17,798 nt of DNA, from positions 1 to 17,798 of the forward strand of contig CANPPM010000016.1 of assembly GCA_947575935.1 (NCBI GenBank), given 5' to 3'. Source of the stretch: an uncultured Butyricicoccus sp. (GTDB taxonomy: Bacteria > Bacillota > Clostridia > Oscillospirales > Butyricicoccaceae). The position numbers were made by a program, and so were the translations under genes. The notes under the pieces are model-generated. The model had not been told where the DNA came from. It made no database searches and saw only the letters and a list, made by a program, of their open reading frames with translations. Each line of letters begins with the position of its first letter. The stretch's first letter is position 1. Of this stretch, positions 7,217-15,587 are shown piece by piece.

Positions 7217-8503
7217 TTACAGCGGCGTAATCATGCCGCCCGCATTGCGGAGCAGCCCGTCGAGCTCTAATATAGTGATAAGCGCCAATAGCTGTGCTGC
7301 GGGCAGGCCGGTCGCATCCATCAGCTGGTCGGTACTGTGCGCGCCTGCGCGGACCGCGTCTAGGACGCGGCGTTCTTCCGGGGACAGGCTGTCCGGCGAA
7401 GGGGCGGCTGCCGCTTCTTGCGGGGGCGCTGACGGCGCGGCGGCAGGCCGAGCGCTGGACTGCGCAGGGGAAGGGGCCGTCTTTTGTTGGGGAGGCCGGT
7501 TCGGCTTGGCGCGGCGGACCGTTTGTGGTTCCTGTTCGGAAGGTTTCAGCTCGGGTACGGCCTCCCGGGGTTTCATGCCGGATAATCCGCTGAAGATGCG
7601 AAGCACATGATTTTCATTCGGCGGATCCCGCAAGATGCCGCTATAGGCGTGCAGAAGCTGGAGCGGGTCGGTCAGCAGGTCGGCAGCGTGGTCACGGATC
7701 AGGGCATTACAGCCTGCAGAGCCGCGGTCGTCAAGGCGGCTTGGGACGGCATAAACATCCCGTCCCTGTTCCAGTGCCAGGCGCGCGGTAATCAGCGCGC
7801 CTGAGCGTTCGGGCGCTTCAATTACGATGGTGGCTACAGACAGGCCGCTGATGATGCGGTTTCGCTGCGGGAAACGCCATCCGGCAGGTTCGGTTCCTGG
7901 GGGATATTCGCTGACCAGCGTACCTGCAAGGCGCAGGTCGCCGTATAAATACCGATTTTCATAGGGATAGCAAACGTCTACCCCGCAGCCGAGTACCGCA
8001 ACGGTCCCACCCTGCAGCAGCGCGCCGCGGTTTGCTGCTGCGTCGACGCCGGCGGCCATGCCGGAGACGACCAGGAATCCGCTTTCGGTCAAGCTGCGGG
8101 CAAACTTTTCGGCCATCATCCTGCCGTAGGGGCTGCTCCGCCGGCTGCCAACGATTGAAATCATGGGGCGGGCGTCCCATACCGGCGGCAGGCCGTACCA
8201 GTACAGGACTGGCGGCGGATCGTAAATATTGCGCAGCCGGTCGGGATAACCGCTGTCTCCCAGGGTGAGGACGTGAATATTTTTTTCTGCGCATTCCTCC
8301 AGGATACGGTCGGCTTCTTCCAAATTTTTGTCGCTTAGAATCTCAACCTGCGCAGGGGTCAGACCGTCGCACAGCAGCAGTGAGCCGCGTCCGGCCAGGT
8401 AAACGGCCTCCGGATCACCGAAATGCTCCAAAAGTGTTGCCGCGACCCGTGCGCCGATACCCGGCCGGGTCGACAGCCACAACCAGTATACGCGTCCAGC
8501 CAT
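7217..8503 (-). CDS. dprA: DNA-processing protein DprA
   Basis: Binds incoming single-stranded DNA and loads RecA during natural transformation; also widespread in bacteria not known to be competent. It has 428 residues. The N-terminal helix-hairpin/SAM-like part is at about 1-75 and the Rossmann domain at about 80-285, with SIVGSRRSSPYG (117-127), VVSGMAAGVDAAANRGAL (145-162), QRNRIISGLS (213-222) and ERSGALITARLALEQGR (232-248). A Pro/Ala/Gln-rich linker at roughly 310-371 leads to a C-terminal winged-helix (DprA_WH) at 372-428. The ATG at 8503 has AAAGGGG about 10 bases upstream. It heads the dprA-topA-trmFO-plsX series, matching the dprA-topA-trmFO order of Bacillus. No other competence genes are in view. 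Confidence 0.95.
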   Translation of the reverse strand: MAGRVYWLWLSTRPGIGARVAATLLEHFGDPEAVYLAGRGSLLLCDGLTPAQVEILSDKNLEEADRILEECAEKNIHVLTLGDSGYPDRLRNIYDPPPVLYWYGLPPVWDARPMISIVGSRRSSPYGRMMAEKFARSLTESGFLVVSGMAAGVDAAANRGALLQGGTVAVLGCGVDVCYPYENRYLYGDLRLAGTLVSEYPPGTEPAGWRFPQRNRIISGLSVATIVIEAPERSGALITARLALEQGRDVYAVPSRLDDRGSAGCNALIRDHAADLLTDPLQLLHAYSGILRDPPNENHVLRIFSGLSGMKPREAVPELKPSEQEPQTVRRAKPNRPPQQKTAPSPAQSSARPAAAPSAPPQEAAAAPSPDSLSPEERRVLDAVRAGAHSTDQLMDATGLPAAQLLALITILELDGLLRNAGGMITPL

Positions 8504-8951
8504 GTTGTCATTCCCCTTTCTGAGAACCTATCTTGCTTAAGAATGCCGTCTGGCACGTCTGCAGCCGTCTGAATGGTTCCAGCTGTAGTGGGCGAATCAG
8601 CCTTCTTTTGACGGTCCGGCCGCAGTGGGCATGGCTATAGCGGCTGACCGAAGCGGGAAGCCCATCGGCCGGCGCCGCCGCGTCAGAGAGGAAACAGACC
8701 CGGGCCATCCCCCAAAGGTCTCTGCACCTAAAAACGGCGGTCCCTTTTCCGCCTGGTTGCGTCACTGTTCCGTGTAGCGTATCTTTTCATTCCTGATTTC
8801 TGCGTAAGGATATTTTATGGGCGAAAAGCAGTTTGCTTTTGGGCTGATCTTTGATATAACCGCGTTTGACCGTTCCGGAAACGGTCGCCGCAGGGAGGGC
8901 GCGCGTTTCCGCAGCGGTCTGCACCCGGTTGGGAGCGCCGCGAAAAAATTT
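8504..8951 (-). other. 448-base intergenic region without a credible gene
   Basis: Open frames here (for example 8508-8765 and 8762-9016, minus strand) have no recognisable protein and no good ribosome site. The region holds a 7-base-pair palindrome (8868-8874 with 8880-8886), a 7-base-pair A/T-rich hairpin (8824-8840), a candidate terminator at 8729-8753, and three copies of CGTCTG (plus strand) at 9- to 10-base spacing within about 8548-8572. No consensus promoter for dprA was found. I recognise no known small RNA. Confidence 0.5.
8729..8753 (-). terminator. Candidate terminator of the ktr-methylase transcript
   Basis: Short 5-base-pair stem GGCGG/CCGCC (8749-8753 with 8736-8740) with an 8-base loop, followed on the minus strand by GTTTTTAGG. 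The stem is short but the five-T run is clear. It lies about 200 bases past the methylase stop. Confidence 0.4.
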
Positions 8952-9749
8952 TTAGTGCAGGCTGCCTGCGGCCCGCTGCATTTCCCAGATGAGCAGGGAG
9001 GCGGCAACGCCGGCATTTAAAGATTCTGCGGTTCCGGCCATCGGAATAATGATTTTTTGGTCACAGAGGGCCAACGTCTGCTCTGAGATACCGTGCCCTT
9101 CGCTGCCGATAATGACTGCGCAGCTGCCGAGCGATATCTGGGTCACTGGTATGCTGCCGGCCCGTAAAGCCGCGGCGTAAACCGGAAGTCCCTGGCAGTG
9201 CAGCTGTTCAATTGCGCAGGCTGCAGACAGCTGGTACAGCGGCTGCCGGAAGATTGCGCCCATCGTTCCGCGCAGGACCTTCGGTGCGGTTGGGTCCGCA
9301 CAGCCTTCGCACAGGATCACCGCTGCCAGTCCAAATGCATCTGCTGTACGCAGGATGGTCCCGACATTGCCGGGGTCCTGCACGCCGTCGAGCAGCAGGG
9401 CCGAACGAACCGGCGGCAGTGCAGTTTGCAGTACAGGGCTCTCGCAGCTGAAGAGGACCCCTTGCGGCGTTTCCACATCGCTGGCCAGCGCAAAAATGTG
9501 CGGTTCCGCGGAAAACAACCCCGCGCCCTGCGCCTCTGCACGGCTGCAGAGGCTTTGGAAAACGGGATCGGGCTTTCCGCTGCCGCGTAATAGCAAGGTT
9601 TTAATTTTGACGCCCGAGGCGAGCGCTTCGGCCAGCAGTTTTTCGCCCTCACAAACCATTTCCCCAGTCGTCCGGCGATACTTTTTGTCCCGCGCCAGCC
9701 GTGCAAGATGGCGCAGCGTGTTGTTTTGACGGCTTTCAATCTGGATCAT
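8952..9749 (-). CDS. TrmH/SpoU-family RNA methyltransferase
   Basis: AdoMet-dependent 2'-O-ribose methyltransferase of the SPOUT class, acting on tRNA or rRNA; the target cannot be told from sequence. It has 265 residues. A substrate-binding N-terminal domain (about 1-105) contains NTLRHLARLARDKKYRR and EGEKLLAEAL. The trefoil-knot domain shows the three family motifs: DPGNVGTILRTADAFG (125-140, Asn128 and Arg134), VIIGSEGHGI (212-221), and IPMAGTAESLNAGVAASLLI (235-254). The ATG at 9749 overlaps the ktrA stop as ATGA, so the two are likely translated together, although their functions are not obviously linked. No symbol is given because RlmB, TrmH and YsgA types cannot be separated here. Confidence 0.93.
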   Translation of the reverse strand: MIQIESRQNNTLRHLARLARDKKYRRTTGEMVCEGEKLLAEALASGVKIKTLLLRGSGKPDPVFQSLCSRAEAQGAGLFSAEPHIFALASDVETPQGVLFSCESPVLQTALPPVRSALLLDGVQDPGNVGTILRTADAFGLAAVILCEGCADPTAPKVLRGTMGAIFRQPLYQLSAACAIEQLHCQGLPVYAAALRAGSIPVTQISLGSCAVIIGSEGHGISEQTLALCDQKIIIPMAGTAESLNAGVAASLLIWEMQRAAGSLH

Positions 9750-10402
9750 GCGCGTTTCCCGACCTCTTCCAGATCTTCGTTGGTACCGATCATGACCAGC
9801 ACCAACCCGGCGGGAAGCGGCGCGGCGGGATCGGGGCTGAGGCTAAGCTTTTCGCTGTCCTTTGCCCGCGTTGCAAGGACAGTAACGCCGTATTTGGCAC
9901 GAACATTCAGCTGGATCAGTGTCTTTCCAATCCACTTTTCAGGGACGGGCAGCTCGGCAATGGAAAAATCGTCGGTTACGCTGACATAGTCGAGGAATGA
10001 CCGCATGCTCAGCGTGCGTGCAAGTCGAACGCCCATTTGTTCTTCCGGGAATACAATCTCGTCTGCACCGACGCGCTGCAGTACCAACCGATGAAGGCTG
10101 CTGCGCGCTTTGGCAATTACATGCGGCACACCCGCTTCCTTGAGAAGTGCGGTTGCCAGGACGCTGTCCTCGATATCGGACGCAACGGCAACCACTGCGC
10201 AGTCAAAATTGCGCGCGCCTGCGGCATTCAGCACAGACTCATCGGTCGCATCCCCGACAATTGCGTGTGTAACATCGTCGGCAATGTGCTGTATCACATC
10301 TGCGTCGCGGTCAATCACAAGCACTTCGTTTCCGAGTTCACATAGCTTTCGTGCCACTGCACGTCCGAATCGTCCGAGCCCAACGATCAGAAATGATTTC
10401 AT
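9746..10402 (-). CDS. ktrA: Potassium uptake regulator, KtrA/TrkA type (RCK protein)
   Basis: Cytoplasmic ring-forming subunit that gates the KtrB channel in response to nucleotides and, in many Firmicutes, cyclic di-AMP. It has 218 residues from the ATG at 10402. This start has AGGAG eight bases upstream and puts the Rossmann strand first (MKSFLIVGLGRFG). An open extension to 10639 has no ribosome site and no family similarity. The RCK-N domain carries GLGRFG (8-13) and Asp31 at the end of strand two, consistent with nucleotide binding. A TrkA-C domain covers about 136-215. Its partner ktrB lies upstream but 344 bases away, while the next gene, the methylase, overlaps it. Confidence 0.93.
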   Translation of the reverse strand: MKSFLIVGLGRFGRAVARKLCELGNEVLVIDRDADVIQHIADDVTHAIVGDATDESVLNAAGARNFDCAVVAVASDIEDSVLATALLKEAGVPHVIAKARSSLHRLVLQRVGADEIVFPEEQMGVRLARTLSMRSFLDYVSVTDDFSIAELPVPEKWIGKTLIQLNVRAKYGVTVLATRAKDSEKLSLSPDPAAPLPAGLVLVMIGTNEDLEEVGKRA

Positions 10403-10746
10403 CCCATTTTCTCCTTTCTGTGATGCAGCGTTTTGCCGGCGATACCCTGCGCAGGCCGGGCCTGCCCCTCTTTCCGCTGCGGCAGGAGGCGGAACAGGCG
10501 CGGCGTTTTTCAGGCTGCATTCAATGGCCAGCCAAAGCGTGTTTGGACATTGCCCAAATGCCAGGCCGGCAGAAGTCTTCCGTGACTGGCGCAAACCCGC
10601 TGGCAGAGCGGCGCCAGCGGGTTTCCGTCGAACGGACATACTGTTTTTGTAGTATTCATAAAGGCTGGAAAAACTTTTTTTTCGTGAATCGCCAGCTAAC
10701 GGCTGAGAGCCGCGTTGTCAGGATGCGCGCTCTGGTTCGATCGCCC
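10403..10746 (-). other. 344-base spacer between ktrB and ktrA
   Basis: No credible gene. It contains a perfect 12-base-pair hairpin (10593-10604 with 10613-10624), whose minus-strand 3' arm ends in TTT, and a small inverted repeat (ATACT/AGTAT, 10638-10642 with 10651-10655). Two T-rich or A-rich runs lie near 10644-10680. I saw no conserved parts of the ydaO cyclic di-AMP riboswitch, and no consensus promoter for ktrA. Confidence 0.5.
10593..10624 (-). terminator. Candidate terminator after ktrB
   Basis: Perfect 12-base-pair stem with an 8-base loop, beginning AAACCCGC and ending GCGGGTTT on the minus strand. Beyond the three T residues at the stem end there is no further T tract, so termination may be partial. 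It lies about 120 bases past the ktrB stop. Confidence 0.4.
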
Positions 10747-12105
10747 TTAGCCTACCATCACCGATCCTTCCGGATAAGCGATTTTCGGCGGAGATTGCCT
10801 GCGCATCAGAATGCCGACACCCAGCGTCAGCACGCCTACCCGGCCGAAATACATCAGCGCAATCAGCATGCAATGCGAGAATCCGGACAGGCTGGGGGTA
10901 ATACCGGTCGACAGTCCGGCGGTTCCAAAGGCGGATGCGACTTCATACAGGCACGGCAGCAGAGGAAGCGCCTCGATATGTGACATGATGATTGCACCGC
11001 CAACGGTGAATACCGTACCGACAACCAGCATGGTGACCGCATTCATGATTGCCCGCGGGGAAATCCGGCGCTCAAAAGCGATCACGTCGGTTTTCCCACA
11101 GACCGCCGTCCATGCCGCCAGCAGCAGTACGGCGGCTGTCACGGTTTTGAGGCCGCCGGCCGTTGAGCCGGGAGAGCCGCCGATCAACATCCATATTACA
11201 GCCATCCCCAGGCTGGAATCGGTCAGCGCCCCCTGATCCAGCGCACTGAAGCCCGCTGTACGCAGGGTCACCGACTGAAATCCGGCCGCCAGCACTCTGC
11301 CAGGCGGGGTGAGGGCGCCCAGGGTAGCAGGGTTTGTCCATTCAAACCACAGTGTTAGGAGCCAACCCAGCAGGATTAGCGCGGCTGTCGTCACCAGCGT
11401 CAGTTTGGTATGTAGGCCGAAGCGCTGGAAACGGCGTTTTTCATAAACATCGCTCCACACGAAAAAACCGAGGCCGCCGATAATGATCAGCGCCATCAGC
11501 GTCAGGCACACGACCGGGTCGTCTACATAGGCGCTGACGGAAGCAAACGCCTTTTCCTTGCCCAGCAGATCGAATCCGGCATTGCAAAAGGCCGAGACCG
11601 CATGGAAGACGCCGAGTTTTATGCCTTCCGCCAGCCCAAAGTCCATCGAAAAACGGCCGGCCAGAATGGCTGCGCCGGCCCCCTCAAATGCAAGCGTTCC
11701 CAGCAGCACCCGCCGCGTCAGCCGCACGATGCCCGCAGGGTCGGTCAGGTTGAGCCCGGTCGACAGCACCATGCGTTCGCGCAGTGTGATCGTGCGCCGC
11801 GTCAGCAGGGAAAACAGCGTTGCCATGGTCATAAAGCCCAATCCGCCGACCTGAATCAGCAGCAAAAGTACCATCTGCCCAAAGCCGCTCCAGTATTGCG
11901 CGGTATCGACCAAGACCAGCCCGGTCACACAGGTCGCGCTGGTTGCTGTGAATAGCGCTGTCATAGGGTCTGTCCAGGTACCCGTACGCGAGGCCAGGGG
12001 GGTACTGAGCAGCGCCGCCCCGGTCAGGATTACCGCTAAAAATCCGATCACCATCATCAGCGCCGGGCGAAAGCCGCCTGTCCGCCGGTTCAGCCAGTCC
12101 CACAA
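10747..12105 (-). CDS. ktrB: Potassium transporter membrane subunit KtrB (TrkH/KtrB family)
   Basis: Inner-membrane K+ uptake channel built from four M1-P-M2 repeats; works with KtrA. It has 452 residues. All four selectivity-filter loops are visible with their key glycines: SATCVTGLV (Gly62), AFCNAGFD (Gly177), TLRTAGFS (Gly285) and SAFGTAGLS (Gly397). GGSPGSTAGGLKT (309-321) is the conserved loop after the third pore region. Many hydrophobic segments run from residue 15 to 435. The start is TTG at 12105, giving WDWLNRRTG, with AGAAGGGA upstream; the next in-frame ATGs (residues 17-18) lie inside the first membrane helix. A strong promoter sits at 12165-12193. Confidence 0.95.
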   Translation of the reverse strand: MWDWLNRRTGGFRPALMMVIGFLAVILTGAALLSTPLASRTGTWTDPMTALFTATSATCVTGLVLVDTAQYWSGFGQMVLLLLIQVGGLGFMTMATLFSLLTRRTITLRERMVLSTGLNLTDPAGIVRLTRRVLLGTLAFEGAGAAILAGRFSMDFGLAEGIKLGVFHAVSAFCNAGFDLLGKEKAFASVSAYVDDPVVCLTLMALIIIGGLGFFVWSDVYEKRRFQRFGLHTKLTLVTTAALILLGWLLTLWFEWTNPATLGALTPPGRVLAAGFQSVTLRTAGFSALDQGALTDSSLGMAVIWMLIGGSPGSTAGGLKTVTAAVLLLAAWTAVCGKTDVIAFERRISPRAIMNAVTMLVVGTVFTVGGAIIMSHIEALPLLPCLYEVASAFGTAGLSTGITPSLSGFSHCMLIALMYFGRVGVLTLGVGILMRRQSPPKIAYPEGSVMVG

Positions 12106-12164
12106 ACCGTTTCCCTTCTCTCGTCTCTTGTCATCTCCCGCTATGGGGGCCGTCTTGTTACCTT

Positions 12165-12193
12165 ATGATAGCATATAAAAAGCGGTTCGTCAA
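12165..12193 (-). promoter_or_regulatory. Promoter of ktrB
   Basis: Minus strand TTGACG (12193-12188), 17 bases, then TATCAT (12170-12165), with TGC directly before the -10 as an extended element. It is 60 bases from the TTG start of ktrB and lies in an AT-rich stretch after the FAD-dehydrogenase stop. Confidence 0.8.
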
Positions 12194-12239
12194 ACAAGAA
12201 AATTTGATCCCGATGAAGTGCCTGCAGTGCGGTGCGGGG

Positions 12240-13628
12240 CTATGCCAGCCTGCGGCCCATCAGCACGCCCATGCTGGATGCCATCATGAGTCCGCGCGTC
12301 CATCCGCTGGAATCGCCCAGGCAGTGCAGGCCCCTGACATTGGTATTGAACTGCGCATCCATCCGGACACAGTTGGAATAAAATTTCAGCTCAGGGGAGT
12401 AGAGCAGCGTTTCCACCGACGCAAAGCCGGGTACCACGTGGTCGACTGCCTGCATGAATCCTAAGATATTAAGCATTGCGCGGTAAGGCATGGCCGCGGT
12501 GATGTCGCCGGCAACGGCATCGGGCAGGGTTGGCCGCAGGTTGGAGCGTGAGAGCTCTTTTTCCCAGGTCCGTTTGCCGTCCAGAATGTCGCCGTAACGC
12601 TGTACCAGGATACGCCCGGCCCCCAGCATGTTGGTCAGTTCGCCGACCTTCTGCGCGTATTCAATCGGCTGATTGAACGGCTCAGAAAAATTGTGTGAGC
12701 ACAGGATGGCGAGATTGGTATTGGTGGATTTTAAATCCTTATAGGAATGGCCGTTGACGACTGCAAGGTCGTTGTCGTAGTTTTCCTGGCTGACGAAACC
12801 GCCTGGGTTCTGGCAGAAGGTACGGACCTTGTTTTTAAACGGTTTGGGATAGCCGATCAGCTTGGACTCGTATAGGACGTTGTTGACGTGCTCCATCACC
12901 TCGTTGCGCACCTCGACGCGTACGCCAATATCAACCGTACCCGGGCGGTGGGCGATATGATGTTCGGAGCAGATGCGTTCCAGCCAGTCTGCGCCGCGGC
13001 GTCCGGTTGCCACCACCGTATGATCGGCGCGGATTTCACGTTCGGTCTTTCCATCCATAATGGATACGCCGCGGCAAATATCTCCGTCAAGAATGATATT
13101 TTCGCACTGACAGCCGAACAGGATTTCAACGCCGTTTGCCAACAGATGTTCTTGGATTGCGCGGTAGATTTGCTGGGCCTTTTCGGTGCCAAGATGCCGG
13201 ATCGGACAGTCGACCAGTTTAAGCCCGGCCTGGATTGCACGTTTGCGGATGTCCTTGACCTGGTCCGTATTGCTGATGCCTTCGACGTGTTCATCTGCGC
13301 CGAATTCGAGATAGATTTTGTCAGTGTAGTCAATGGTATCCTGTGCCAAAGGCTCTCCGATCAATGTGGGCAGATCGCCGCCGACTTCACAGCTGAGCGA
13401 CAGTTTGCCGTCGGAAAACGCGCCCGCGCCTGAAAATCCGGTTGTAATATGGCAGTACGGCTTGCAGTTCATGCATTTTTTCGTCTTTGCCTTCGGGCAG
13501 ACGCGGCGCTCAATCGGCTGCCCCTTCTCCACCAGGATAATTTTTTTCCGGCTGCCTTTGCGCAGCATTTCAAGCGCGGTAAAGATACCGGCGGGGCCGG
13601 CGCCAATAATGACAACGTCTGCATGCAT
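12240..13628 (-). CDS. FAD-dependent dehydrogenase, COG2509 type
   Basis: Flavoprotein of unknown substrate. It has 462 residues from the ATG at 13628, chosen for AAAGGAG nine to ten bases upstream; nine extra upstream codons lack a site. The FAD Rossmann motif VVIIGAGPAGIFTALEML starts at residue 5 (Gly9, Gly11, Gly14). A cysteine cluster follows: Cys44 in RRVCP, then Cys52, Cys55 and Cys59 in KKCMNCKPYC, just before GFSGAGAFSDGKLSLS. A second dinucleotide-type segment, DHTVVATGRRGADWL, lies mid-protein. The C-terminus GLHCLGDSSGWTRGLMMASSMGVLMG is the usual FAD-contacting end in this group. It lies between rqcH and ktrB with no functional link that I can see. Confidence 0.85.
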   Translation of the reverse strand: MHADVVIIGAGPAGIFTALEMLRKGSRKKIILVEKGQPIERRVCPKAKTKKCMNCKPYCHITTGFSGAGAFSDGKLSLSCEVGGDLPTLIGEPLAQDTIDYTDKIYLEFGADEHVEGISNTDQVKDIRKRAIQAGLKLVDCPIRHLGTEKAQQIYRAIQEHLLANGVEILFGCQCENIILDGDICRGVSIMDGKTEREIRADHTVVATGRRGADWLERICSEHHIAHRPGTVDIGVRVEVRNEVMEHVNNVLYESKLIGYPKPFKNKVRTFCQNPGGFVSQENYDNDLAVVNGHSYKDLKSTNTNLAILCSHNFSEPFNQPIEYAQKVGELTNMLGAGRILVQRYGDILDGKRTWEKELSRSNLRPTLPDAVAGDITAAMPYRAMLNILGFMQAVDHVVPGFASVETLLYSPELKFYSNCVRMDAQFNTNVRGLHCLGDSSGWTRGLMMASSMGVLMGRRLA

Positions 13629-13664
13629 AAAAATGCTCCTTTCGAACAGAAACATACCGGCATG

Positions 13665-13744
13665 CCTCCGCGAAGGCCGGAGGCGCCGGGCTGGCCGGTT
13701 CCCTGGCCGGAAGGGACAGGGAGGGGGGCGCCGCGGGGCGGCGC
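13665..13744 (-). other. GC-rich hairpins between rqcH and the FAD dehydrogenase
   Basis: The 143-base gap contains a 7-base-pair hairpin with a 3-base loop (13728-13734 with 13738-13744) and a 6-base-pair hairpin (13665-13670 with 13678-13683). Between them CTGGCCGG is repeated at 13691-13698 and 13703-13710. No T tract follows either hairpin and no promoter was found, so the FAD gene may be read through from rqcH. Confidence 0.4.
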
Positions 13745-13771
13745 GAAGTCTGTGGGGGAACCTGTGGGGGG

Positions 13772-15541
13772 CTATACGCGCATTGCTTCCACTTGCCCGG
13801 CGTCGGGGGTTACATATGCCGTCTGATACACATGATAAATGACAACGCCGGGCTTTGCGCCTGCCGGTTTTTTGAGATACCGGACCGGGGTGTAATCTAC
13901 GGGAACCAGGCTGGAGGTGCGCGCCTTGGAATGATAGGCGGCGATCATTGCGGCCTCGGTCATGGCCTGATCTGTCGGTTCCCGCCCGTCGGAGACTAGG
14001 ATGACGTGCGAACCGTGGATTTTCTGGGTATGAAACCAGAAATCCGATTTCATTGCAGTTTTCAGGGTCAGTAAGTCGTTTTGCAGGTTGTTTTTGCCGG
14101 CAAATACCGAAAAACCGTCGCTTGTACGGTATTAGTATGGGCGGGCGCGGACCGTCTTCGCACGCTGGCTGCGCTGCTGTTTGTTGGATAGGATGCCGGT
14201 CAGCCGGAGCTCTTCGCGCAGCTGTGACAAATCCTGCTCACATTCGGCTTCGCTGATGGAAGCAAGCACGCTTTCCAGATAGTCGATGTCCCGTTCCCCC
14301 TGCGCAATCTGAACGGTCAGCACCGCCTCGGCGGTCTTTGCTTTGTTATAGAGCTTATAGTAGCGCTGTGCGTTCTGCTGGGGGGACAGGCGGATATCCA
14401 GCTCGATTTCGATTTCCGGACAGGTTTCGTCAAAGTAATCGACGACTCGGACCCGCTGCATGCCCTTTTCGAGCTGGTAAAGGTTGGCGGTGATCAGATC
14501 GCCCAACCGTTTGTGCTGCGCCCGTCCTGCCGTGTCCAAAAGCTCCTGCCGCTGCGCAGCCAGTTTCCGTAGGGCACGGTCGCGCGCATTTGTGACCGTG
14601 CGGAGCAAATCGGCGGCCCGCCGGTTCATGCGTTCAGCACTGCTCTTTTTTTCATAGTAGGTCGACAGCAGTGACGAAAAGCTTGGCGCAGGCGTTACGC
14701 GCATCAGGTCCCCGTACTGTGTAATGGGAAAACAGGAGAAATCAAAGACGGTCCCTTCTTCGCGGCGGAGCAGCAGAAAGGGCTGCCCTTTGTTTTGCCG
14801 CACGAATTCCGTAAAGTCGGAAAATATCCTGCCGGCCGCCTCCCGCTCCTGTGCTGTGAGACAGGAGACCGGTTTGTCGGATTCCCCGATTGCCCGGCAG
14901 GCGATTTCACGGCAGAGCAGCGGCGACAGGCCGATTAGGCGCCCCAGCAGCCATTTGTCCAGTCCCTTTTCGCTGGTTTCATGCAGCAGAGCGGCAGTTA
15001 ATCCAGCGCCTGAGATATTCAGCGGGTCAAGCTTTCCTTCCTGTGCGGGTGGAAAGCGATAAAACAGGCCGGGCAGTACCTGGCGTTTGCCGGAAATATC
15101 GCCGTCAACCCGGCGGATGGCGTCAATGATCCGTCCATCGTCTCCCTGCAAAATCAGGTTGGAGTATTTGCCCATTAGCTCGATATTCAGATATTTTTTG
15201 CAGGGGATGCCCAGCTCGTCGGCGGTATCCAGTTCAAGAACGGCCATGCGCTCTAGGGCAGGCTGGCGAAGCGAGACAATTTTCGCACCCTGTATGTGCT
15301 TGCGCAGCAGCATGCAGAACATCGGAGGGGAGGCCGGGTTTTCAATATTTTTTTCAATAAAATGAATGCGTGGGGCGGAGGCAGCGACGGAAATGAACAG
15401 GCGTTTTGCGCCCGTGCGGCCTCGTATGGCAAGGACGACTTCTTCGCGGTCGGGTTGGTATACCTTTTCAATGCGTCCGCCCGCAAGGCCTTCGTGCAGT
15501 TCGCCGAGTACCGCCCGCAGGGTAACGGCATCCAATGGCAT
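13772..15541 (-). pseudogene. rqcH: Ribosome quality control protein RqcH (NFACT/Rqc2 family), interrupted by one in-frame stop
   Basis: RqcH binds obstructed 50S subunits and adds C-terminal alanine tails that mark stalled chains for degradation. Read through, the frame would give 589 residues, close to the family length. The NFACT-N domain starts MPLDAVTLRAVLGELHEGL, and residues 97-98 are Glu-Arg where Bacillus RqcH has Asp-Arg. A coiled-coil middle runs to about 440. At codon 470 there is TAA (14134-14132). The same frame then continues at once with YRTSDGFSVFAGKNNLQND and WFHTQKIHGSHVIL, the conserved NFACT-R domain, to a TAG at 13774-13772. The first part alone is 469 residues. A downstream ATG at 14053 has no clear ribosome site and would lose the GKNN motif. 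The true start at 15541 follows AAGGAAG. A single base change (for example GAA to TAA) would explain it. Confidence 0.85.
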
Positions 15542-15587
15542 GGGATCACTTCCTTTTTGTGCATGGTAGATTCTTTATCGTTCATCT

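Noticed and set aside
8508..8765. 85-codon minus-strand open frame upstream of dprA
   Set aside because: No recognisable protein, no ribosome site, and it overlaps a candidate terminator.
8762..9016. 84-codon minus-strand open frame
   Set aside because: It overlaps the end of the methylase gene in another frame and has no motif or ribosome site.
10403..10639. 79-codon N-terminal extension of ktrA
   Set aside because: The family N-terminus and a good ribosome site mark the start at 10402. The extension is low complexity and covers a 12-base-pair hairpin.
10403..10746. Cyclic di-AMP (ydaO) riboswitch ahead of ktrA
   Set aside because: I looked because ktr genes are often controlled this way, but could not match the conserved core segments. 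A covariance search would settle it.
14132..14134. Stop-codon reassignment to explain the rqcH and threonine ammonia-lyase stops
   Set aside because: TAA, TAG and TGA all end other intact genes here at the expected protein lengths.
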